Assembly: GCA_903832105.1 (NCBI GenBank)
Contig: CAILAO010000012.1
Span: forward strand, 1 to 6,629
DNA: 6,629 bases
From: an uncultured Pseudomonadota bacterium
Lineage (GTDB): Bacteria; Bdellovibrionota_B; Oligoflexia; Oligoflexales; CAILAO01
Direction: 5' to 3'
A program made the translations under genes and the position numbers. The notes under the pieces are model-generated. The model saw only the letters and a list, made by a program, of their open reading frames with translations, made no database searches and was not told the origin of the DNA. The first letter of the stretch is position 1; every line of letters starts with the position of its first letter. Of this stretch, positions 1 through 4,876 are shown piece by piece.

Positions 1-412
1 CAGCATTGTAGAGCCTATGCCTTGTCTCTTTATCTAAAAGGGTTTTTCCATGAAATGCAATTTTGACATACTTATGGCAATCAACTTTAAGGAGGTTACC
101 ACGGTCAATATCCACCAAGAGTCCCCGAATAACAAAGTCCGGAATGAATTTGAGGTTGGCGAGTTCCTCAGGATAACCTGCCGCAACAAACTTCTTAACC
201 GTTTCGTAAAAAGCAAGCTCTTCGAACGTTTCGCGGTTGTAGCAAATGAGCGTATGGTCCATATCGAAACCAATGGCTCGAATATTGCCCATATTTAAGG
301 ACCGGTTGACGAATATGCGTTGCTCCTTCTTTAACTTCGTCTTCCCCTTGCCCCCATTATCCCCGTTATTTAGGATTTTTTTTGCTGCAAAAATAGTTCT
401 ATAAGGACTCAA
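1..412 (-). CDS. HAD-IG family 5'-nucleotidase, N-terminal part (3' end outside window)
   Basis: N-terminal 137 residues of a cytosolic HAD-superfamily 5'-nucleotidase of the HAD-IG (PF05761) type, a family related to eukaryotic IMP/GMP-specific nucleotidase II; family members are usually about 450-500 aa, so most of the gene lies beyond the left edge. Seen directly: the HAD motif I DMDHT (nucleophile D50, general acid D52), followed by family-typical blocks such as FEELAFYETV and FVIRGLLVDIDRGNLLKVD. The start is placed at TTG 412. In-frame residues before the first ATG (292) include FVNRSLN (residues 34-40), which the family conserves just before the catalytic strand, and no in-frame stop occurs back to the PilZ stop codon at 431-433. 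AGGAGAGG lies 6 nt before this TTG. Third gene of a minus-strand operon, 18 bp after the PilZ gene. Substrate cannot be told from this fragment. Confident in family, fairly confident in start. Confidence 0.87.
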   Translation of the reverse strand, partial: MSPYRTIFAAKKILNNGDNGGKGKTKLKKEQRIFVNRSLNMGNIRAIGFDMDHTLICYNRETFEELAFYETVKKFVAAGYPEELANLKFIPDFVIRGLLVDIDRGNLLKVDCHKYVKIAFHGKTLLDKETRHRLYNA

Positions 413-427
413 CCTAGACCTCTCCTG
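413..427 (-). promoter_or_regulatory. Shine-Dalgarno supporting the TTG start of the nucleotidase gene
   Basis: On the minus strand CAGGAGAGG (427-419) is followed by TCTAGG and then TTG (412-410). AGGAG and GGAG are near-perfect anti-16S matches with a 6-9 nt spacing. No comparable purine tract precedes ATG 292, whose upstream sequence reads GTCAACCGGTCCTTAAAT. This decides the start in favour of TTG 412 and makes the gene closely coupled to the PilZ gene. Confidence 0.7.
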
Positions 428-430
428 AAA

Positions 431-1051
431 TTATTTTGTTGTTTGTGCTTCCGATTCCAAAAACTTGATGCCGACCTGCATCCTGAGACGTCCCTTCAAA
501 TCAAAGATCTTTCGGCGATAAACAACTTGACCGACACATTGCACGTAAAGATCGTTATCAACGAGAACTCTAAGATAGGGCAGGCGTATACCGGCAACGA
601 AAAGCATCGACTCAAACGACGTACGTAGTGAAAGACCCGTTGCCGACATGTCCATCACTGCTTTTGTGAGTTTAGTTTCTCCATCGAACGGATTAATAAT
701 CTCGCAGAATACGCGTTCGTCCGGCGAAAAACTAAATCGCTCAGATCGCCTTAATTCGTTTATAGGACTTCCATTCGAAATCAGAGGAAATCCGATATGA
801 CGGCCCTCATGACGAATCTCGCCAACCTGAAATCTGATTGTGTCACACAAGAGTTGAAAATTTTTTGAAGCACAAAATTTTCGGATATATTCTGGGGGAA
901 TCCGGTTTTCTATGAGTACAAGATCCTCTTTATAATCCACAACCAGTGTTTGAAAACTTATATCCAATTCGCTCCCAGAAAAAATAACCGGATACTGCTC
1001 TTTTAGGGCTTTCTCTAAAATTTTCTTTTCAACATCCTGAAGCTCTACCAT
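431..1051 (-). CDS. YcgR-like PilZ domain c-di-GMP receptor
   Basis: Probable cytoplasmic c-di-GMP-binding effector, 206 aa. The C-terminal PilZ domain spans about residues 100-198 and carries both ligand motifs intact: RxxxR (R101-R105, in RRSERF) and DxSxxG (D134, S136, G139 in DMSATG), followed by the typical beta-barrel ending QVVYRR...MQVGIKF. The N-terminal ~100 residues resemble the YcgR-type flagellar-brake/PilZN beta domain (IRFQVGEIR..., hydrophobic strands), so overall length and order fit the YcgR family, which acts on flagella or other surface machines when c-di-GMP is high. No signal peptide or membrane segment. ATG 1051 lies 6 bp after the stop codon of the TPR/barrel gene, with a modest AGGG four bases upstream that sits in that gene's end, so translational coupling is likely. 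The target is not known; co-transcription with an outer-membrane-type protein suggests envelope or motility control. Confidence 0.9.
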   Translation of the reverse strand: MVELQDVEKKILEKALKEQYPVIFSGSELDISFQTLVVDYKEDLVLIENRIPPEYIRKFCASKNFQLLCDTIRFQVGEIRHEGRHIGFPLISNGSPINELRRSERFSFSPDERVFCEIINPFDGETKLTKAVMDMSATGLSLRTSFESMLFVAGIRLPYLRVLVDNDLYVQCVGQVVYRRKIFDLKGRLRMQVGIKFLESEAQTTK

Positions 1052-1057
1052 GGCACC

Positions 1058-2863
1058 CTACTGGACCTCTTTATTGAAAGGCGAATCAGCTGATTTTTCG
1101 ATGAAACGCGATACTCTTTTGACACTTGGAAACGCGACCGTCACAAGAACCTTAAAGGTACTCTTCTGCTCGTCGAACTCCTTCTGAACGCCGTTTTCGT
1201 TTTTAATATACTCGTAATATGCGCCAACCCTATAAAACTGCGTGTAATTCCAGTATATGCCAGCTTGCATGATCATGCCAGAATCAGATCGATAGCATTT
1301 CGTAGGAGTGATCTCTTGATTTGAACCGGTTTCGCTTGGCTGGCTTGCTGTAGCACAACTTGGGCGCATCTTAAGACGCGGAAGCTGATACTTGTCCTCA
1401 TACATGCCGATGAGACCTGTCGCAAAAAACTTTGGCAAAAACTCATGTGTCAGGGATGCGGTTCCGCCCAGCCTAGTATAATCAAGCCAAAAATCATTAA
1501 AAATAAGTTCATACTGGAAAAGTTCAATTTCGGATTCGAGCCGATATTCGGGGAAATCCATCGAATGTGTGATCCCGTAACTCAAGGTAGGTCCATCACC
1601 TCCACCGTCTCCACCCAACGAATAGGTTTTATTCGAAAACTCGGGAGTTTCATCATTCAGTTCTTTTCTGAAATAAAAATAAAAAAGAGTCCTAAAATGA
1701 TCATAGTAAGATATCCCGACCCAAGGGACGAGCACCTGCGTATCTGACAGCTTCAAAACACGTTGTAGATCTTGATCCTCGCGAGGAACTGGCATGAAGG
1801 ATGATCCTGTCCTCGCAAACTCCATCCTGGCAAAAACTCCTAGATAAAAATCTGAACCGACCTTTCTTCGCACATCACCATAAAATTGATGCCGTCGGAT
1901 CAAATAATCCGCGCGAAAAGGCTGATATTCAAGATCCCCAGGATCACCTAAAAACACATCAAGGCGATCACTGTCGGTGAGCCAGAGCTGGCGATAGTTA
2001 TACCCCGCCCATGCTGTCATTTCGTTCGCTTGCACAGGTCCGGCCCCAAGCCCAACTTCCGCGATGATGCCTTGCTGCTCAGAATTGACGGGCTTTACGC
2101 CCCCATCCTGGGTCGGCTCTTGCCCTGCTTTAGTGGTCATCGTGTATCCCACGTTGGTAAACCAATAATGTGGATTTTGAGATAATGACAAAGGACTATA
2201 ACGATAGATCGCATTGTCCATATCGGGCTTCTCTATGCCTTTAATATCTTTCACCAATTGACCTGACCTAAAACTCTCAAGCATTTTATCGACTTGGGGT
2301 CTGTAGACTCCCGTCGGATATCGCTGGATATAAAGCAAAAGCCAATACTTGGCTCGATCGACATTTCTAGAGTTATATTCTAAGAGAGCCATCTCAAAAG
2401 TGGCGCGGGAACCATATTCGTCCGTGTATCGGGCGGCACTGGCAAAAGCATTCGTAGACGCTGTTTTCTGATCGAGAACCTGGTAGCAGAGACCCTGATA
2501 ATAAAGATTGTAAGAAGGTGAAGTAGTTTTCTTTTGGACGCTTCTGAGGTAACGTAGAGCCTTGCGTGGAAGGCCGGAATGAAAGTATGAGGCCGCTAGT
2601 TCGTTCCAAACGTTGTAGTCATGCTTGTTTTGCCTAAGATACTGGCGGTAATGAGTTACAGCCTTGTCGTAAGCCTTCTTTTCGAACGCGTCGCGCGCAT
2701 TGGCTAGGGTGCCTTTTTCTGAAGCGTTTTTAGAGGAAGGAGAAGCCAAAACCGAAGATTCTTCGAAGACGATAAACGAGAGGGGGCCCAGCAAAATGCC
2801 CAACAAAAGCGAACAATTGAGCAATTTTTTTAACCCATTCAAATGCTGCAAAAGAATGACCAC
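1058..2863 (-). CDS. Secreted TPR protein with C-terminal outer-membrane beta-barrel-like domain
   Basis: 601 aa; I do not recognise a named gene. Residues 1-40 look like a signal peptide (KK at 12-13, leucine-rich core about 14-32, probable cleavage VLA|S at 40/41). Residues about 53-205 form TPR-like helices (for example ARDAFEKKAYDKAVTHYRQY and the FHSGLPRKALRYL unit). From about 230 to 580 the sequence becomes alternating aromatic/polar strands with many Tyr, Phe and Trp (FRTLFYFYFRKEL, GIYWNYTQFYRVGAYYEY), ending in FKVLVTVAF, typical of outer-membrane barrels. An 18-residue tail follows. Long loops include a Gly/Asp run (417-424) and a loop with two cysteines (C503, C523). The chosen start is GTG 2863; no Shine-Dalgarno is visible, and in-frame TTG codons at residues 5 and 8 are alternatives. 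First gene of the minus operon with the PilZ and nucleotidase genes. Role inferred: periplasmic scaffold fused to an OM anchor or pore; a surface-machine component is possible. Confidence 0.8.
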   Translation of the reverse strand: MVILLQHLNGLKKLLNCSLLLGILLGPLSFIVFEESSVLASPSSKNASEKGTLANARDAFEKKAYDKAVTHYRQYLRQNKHDYNVWNELAASYFHSGLPRKALRYLRSVQKKTTSPSYNLYYQGLCYQVLDQKTASTNAFASAARYTDEYGSRATFEMALLEYNSRNVDRAKYWLLLYIQRYPTGVYRPQVDKMLESFRSGQLVKDIKGIEKPDMDNAIYRYSPLSLSQNPHYWFTNVGYTMTTKAGQEPTQDGGVKPVNSEQQGIIAEVGLGAGPVQANEMTAWAGYNYRQLWLTDSDRLDVFLGDPGDLEYQPFRADYLIRRHQFYGDVRRKVGSDFYLGVFARMEFARTGSSFMPVPREDQDLQRVLKLSDTQVLVPWVGISYYDHFRTLFYFYFRKELNDETPEFSNKTYSLGGDGGGDGPTLSYGITHSMDFPEYRLESEIELFQYELIFNDFWLDYTRLGGTASLTHEFLPKFFATGLIGMYEDKYQLPRLKMRPSCATASQPSETGSNQEITPTKCYRSDSGMIMQAGIYWNYTQFYRVGAYYEYIKNENGVQKEFDEQKSTFKVLVTVAFPSVKRVSRFIEKSADSPFNKEVQ

Positions 2864-2884
2864 TCAAGTCGATCCAGTTATAAT
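2856..2884 (+). promoter_or_regulatory. Predicted sigma-70 promoter of the DUF429-like gene
   Basis: ATGACC (2856-2861, four of six matches to TTGACA), a 17-bp spacer and a perfect TATAAT (2879-2884). Expected transcription start is near 2891, giving a leader of about 40 nt to ATG 2932. The -35 box overlaps the GTG start codon of the divergent TPR/barrel gene. Confidence 0.55.
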
Positions 2885-2910
2885 AAAAACAACCTCAAAG
2901 CCAGTGTAAA
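2880..2910 (-). promoter_or_regulatory. Possible promoter of the minus-strand operon
   Basis: On the minus strand TTTACA (2910-2905) and TATTAT (2885-2880) resemble sigma-70 -35 and -10 boxes, but the spacer is 19 bp, longer than optimal. Transcription would start near 2873, leaving only about ten bases before GTG 2863, which agrees with the absence of a Shine-Dalgarno there. The -10 box overlaps the stronger plus-strand TATAAT, so the two promoters would compete. Weak call. Confidence 0.3.
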
Positions 2911-2931
2911 AAGCTGGTGTAAGATTAAGCT

Positions 2932-3894
2932 ATGGTCGCATTTCAACGCAATAAAATCAACAAACTTGGTAGCTCAGGCGAAAGAAAAGCTTTATCAACG
3001 ACCTTTGCGGGTATTCATCTCTCGGGATCCAACGCCACCAAGACGTCCGTAGTTGTCCTCGACCAGTTCGGAGACGAAGATAACGTATCCATAAAAAAAG
3101 TGTATGAGAAGATCGGATCTTACGGGAGCTTATTTTCTGATGAGAGACTCGCTGATATCTTGGTCGGAGAGGGACCGTTTGCAGAAGTTTTCATCGACTG
3201 TCCCCTATCGTTACCACCTTGCGTCTCATGCGGCCGCCAGCAATGCCCCGGCGTCATCCATTGCGACGATATGGGAGTGGCGTATATGATGGCGCTCAGT
3301 TCCAAACTAAAGCAAAAAAAGGTGAAAAGGCTTAGACCGATTAATCCACAAAATCAGAGGCTATGGGACGTTTTTCAGTTGTTTGAACGTACCCTTGGAG
3401 AAGAGGCTGAATCACTGTACAGTGGACCGACTTTTAGCGCCAATATGGCTCCCCTCGTGATTCGAGCCAAGACATTGCAGCGTCGGCTCCACGCTCTTCC
3501 CGTCGAAATAAAACTGAGAGAAACAGCGATTCCCTACGTGCTGCACGATCTTCGAAACTATCTAAAACTTCCTTCTGACATCAGCCTGTCTTATCGCAAC
3601 TTCGAAAAAGGCTGCTCTCAAAGACAGCTTGTTTTAGGTCGCTTGCAAGCAATGGGCTGGATCAATACAAAGTCTTTTTCTGCCCCGAGTAACTTAAAAA
3701 CGAATCAAGACCATTTTGAAATGATCATTTCTTCCGTTGAAAATTTTCACGCTTTTATGGCGGCATGGATCGGCGCGCTTTATAAATTAGGATTTACCAT
3801 TCCCAAGCCAGATCACTTTTCAGAAGAAGAAGGGTGGGTCCATCGGCCGATGTTTTTTTGTCATATAGATAAGGATGACAACAAAACACATTAA
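2932..3894 (+). CDS. DUF429-like (RNase H-fold) protein with cysteine cluster
   Basis: 320 aa, cytoplasmic by lack of signal or membrane segments. The layout resembles DUF429 proteins, predicted nucleases with an RNase H/actin-like fold: a first strand FAGIHLSGS (residues 25-33) followed by SVVVLD, a second acidic strand VFIDCPLSLP (86-95; D89), a basic KRLRP segment (132-136), and a C-terminal helix ENFHAFMAAWIGALY (270-284). Two positions where the family usually has Asp (GxD in the first strand, and the DAL-type helix) seem to be His here (H29, H273). Directly after the second strand is a Cys cluster C97-x2-C100-x4-C105-P-x4-C111, plausible for Zn or Fe-S binding. ATG 2932 is chosen because an in-frame stop lies at 2920-2922; the Shine-Dalgarno is poor. 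Monocistronic by context. Function unknown; the family assignment comes from remembered motifs. Confidence 0.72.
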   Translation: MVAFQRNKINKLGSSGERKALSTTFAGIHLSGSNATKTSVVVLDQFGDEDNVSIKKVYEKIGSYGSLFSDERLADILVGEGPFAEVFIDCPLSLPPCVSCGRQQCPGVIHCDDMGVAYMMALSSKLKQKKVKRLRPINPQNQRLWDVFQLFERTLGEEAESLYSGPTFSANMAPLVIRAKTLQRRLHALPVEIKLRETAIPYVLHDLRNYLKLPSDISLSYRNFEKGCSQRQLVLGRLQAMGWINTKSFSAPSNLKTNQDHFEMIISSVENFHAFMAAWIGALYKLGFTIPKPDHFSEEEGWVHRPMFFCHIDKDDNKTH

Positions 3895-3920
3895 GATTAG
3901 GCTTTTAAAAACACACCAAC

Positions 3921-3949
3921 AGAAGTTTTATATGTTGTAAAAATCTTCT
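3921..3949 (+). terminator. AT-rich hairpin after the DUF429-like gene, possible terminator
   Basis: AGAAGTTTTA (3921-3930) can pair with TAAAA (3938-3942) and CTTCT (3945-3949), with a 7-nt loop and a 2-nt bulge. It lies 27 bp after the stop codon. No clean U-tract follows immediately (the nearest are TTTT at 3960-3963 and seven Ts at 3980-3986), so intrinsic termination is uncertain. Confidence 0.3.
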
Positions 3950-3954
3950 ATCTT

Positions 3955-4001
3955 AGGCCTTTTAGTCCAACAGTTACGATTTTTTTCCGAAGGCCTGTTA
4001 G
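3955..4001. repeat. Pair of 11-bp direct repeats with AGGCCT cores
   Basis: AGGCCTTTTAG (3955-3965) and AGGCCTGTTAG (3991-4001) differ at one base and start 36 bp apart. Each has the palindrome AGGCCT and each is followed shortly by TCCA. The two cores could also pair as a long-loop hairpin. No known site is recognised. Confidence 0.35.
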
Positions 4002-4034
4002 CGTCCAGCCATTATTGGCACATGCACTTTCTTT

Positions 4035-4062
4035 TAAAGTTTTAGGTGTGGCATACCGATCT
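4035..4062 (+). promoter_or_regulatory. FliA (sigma-28)-like promoter candidate upstream of the PP2C operon
   Basis: TAAAGTTT (4035-4042) equals the enterobacterial FliA -35 consensus, and after 12 bp ACCGATCT (4055-4062) shares the central CCGAT with the GCCGATAA -10 consensus. The usual spacer is 11 bp and the final AA is absent, so the match is partial. Transcription would begin near 4069, about 70 nt before GTG 4139. No better sigma-70 promoter was seen in the gap. Confidence 0.35.
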
Positions 4063-4105
4063 CATAGGAGAATTGAGATTTTAACCAGGTTTTGCATTTG
4101 AGATC
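4058..4105 (+). repeat. Inverted/direct TGAGAT repeats able to form alternative hairpins
   Basis: GATCTCA (4058-4064) can pair with TGAGAT (4074-4079) around a 9-nt loop containing AGGAG, or with the fully complementary TGAGATC (4099-4105). The two TTGAGAT copies (4073-4079 and 4098-4104) are exactly 25 bp apart. This could be an operator array on DNA or competing leader hairpins in RNA, in the leader region of the PP2C operon. Confidence 0.4.
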
Positions 4106-4124
4106 ATTACGCAAAATTCCAGTT

Positions 4125-4131
4125 GAAGGAG
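4125..4131 (+). promoter_or_regulatory. Ribosome binding site deciding the GTG start of the PP2C gene
   Basis: GAAGGAG lies 7 nt before GTG 4139. An in-frame stop TGA at 4124-4126 excludes starts further upstream, and ATG 4151 is 19 nt from this site, too far, so GTG 4139 is favoured. Confidence 0.8.
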
Positions 4132-4138
4132 TTTAGTA

Positions 4139-4873
4139 GTGCAAATTCGTATGGTGGGCGCTTCCGACTTAGGAAGACAACGCAAAACAAATCAAGATAG
4201 CCTCTTTTACGACGAAGTCCAAGGCTTTGCCGTCGTAGCCGATGGAATTGGGGGGCGAAAAGGGGGAGAGACGGCTTCAGGACTCGTTGTAAGTGGCCTC
4301 AAAAGCGCCTTTATGGAGAGCGACAAGATAAAGCACGATGAAATTCGACCATTCTTGACTGCCGCAATTGATCGCATTAATCGCAACATCATCGAAAAGG
4401 GAAACGCCGATGAATCTTTATCGGGTATGGGAACGACGATGGACTGTCTGATGTTCGTCGGCGATAAGCTTCATGTGGCACATATTGGAGACAGCCGGAC
4501 CTATTTGTACTATGACAAGCACTTATGGCAATTAACACTCGACCATAACGTTCAAAACTTCGTGGAACGTGGCTGGCTTCCACAAACAAGCATTCAGGCA
4601 GGAGCTAAAAAGACAGCTCTCACGAGAGCTATGGGTCTTTCTGATCACCTTGATGTCGATTTATATCGAATTAAACTGAAGAAGGGGCAGCTCTTTCTGA
4701 CGTGTTCTGACGGTCTCACCGGGATGGTGGATGACTTGACGATCGCAGCAACACTAAATAGACACTTTCCAGAACGTTTTGATAAATTGACGGACCTTTT
4801 AATCACCAAAGCTAACAAAAACGGGGGACGAGATAACATCACCGTCCTCCTTTCTTATGTGGAGAAAGAATAA
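4139..4873 (+). CDS. PP2C-family Ser/Thr protein phosphatase (Stp/PrpC type)
   Basis: 244-aa soluble, metal-dependent (Mn/Mg) protein phosphatase that removes phosphate from Ser/Thr, normally opposing Hanks-type kinases. The length is the usual single-domain bacterial size. All core motifs are present in order: SDLGRQRKTNQD (residues 9-20), VADGIGGRKGGE (33-44; D35, G36 bind metal), GMGTT (96-100), HIGDSRTYL (115-123), LTRAMG (161-166), CSDGLTGM (189-196; D191) and GGRDNITVL (229-237; D232). It is therefore expected to be active. No sensor, PAS or membrane part is attached. First gene of a plus-strand operon; the stop is 3 bp before the next ATG, so it is surely co-expressed with the GYF-like membrane protein, whose cytoplasmic region is a possible substrate or partner (inference). 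No kinase gene is present in the window. Confidence 0.95.
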   Translation: MQIRMVGASDLGRQRKTNQDSLFYDEVQGFAVVADGIGGRKGGETASGLVVSGLKSAFMESDKIKHDEIRPFLTAAIDRINRNIIEKGNADESLSGMGTTMDCLMFVGDKLHVAHIGDSRTYLYYDKHLWQLTLDHNVQNFVERGWLPQTSIQAGAKKTALTRAMGLSDHLDVDLYRIKLKKGQLFLTCSDGLTGMVDDLTIAATLNRHFPERFDKLTDLLITKANKNGGRDNITVLLSYVEKE

Positions 4874-4876
4874 AAG

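Noticed and set aside
50..298. Plus-strand 82-aa ORF and minus-strand 79-aa ORF at 34-273
   Set aside because: Both lie over the nucleotidase fragment in other frames; the nucleotidase frame has clear family motifs and these have none.
1445..1747. Plus-strand 100-aa ORF opposite the TPR/barrel gene
   Set aside because: Antisense to a well-supported domain, no ribosome site or recognisable motif.
2700..3052. Two plus-strand 69-aa ORFs spanning the divergent promoter region
   Set aside because: They overlap the signal-peptide coding end of the minus gene and the start of the DUF429-like gene in other frames, and the protein sequences look random.
4008..4019. GCCA-TTAT-TGGC dyad as an operator
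   Set aside because: Arms of only four bases; expected by chance in a gap of this size, and no matching second copy was seen.
4015..4031. Sigma-54-like TTGGCAC followed by ATGCAC
   Set aside because: Only 5 bp separate the GG and GC dinucleotides; sigma-54 promoters need about 10.
3895..4138. c-di-GMP riboswitch (GEMM) in the leader of the phosphatase operon, suggested by the nearby PilZ gene
   Set aside because: The conserved GEMM core bases and tetraloop-receptor layout are not found.
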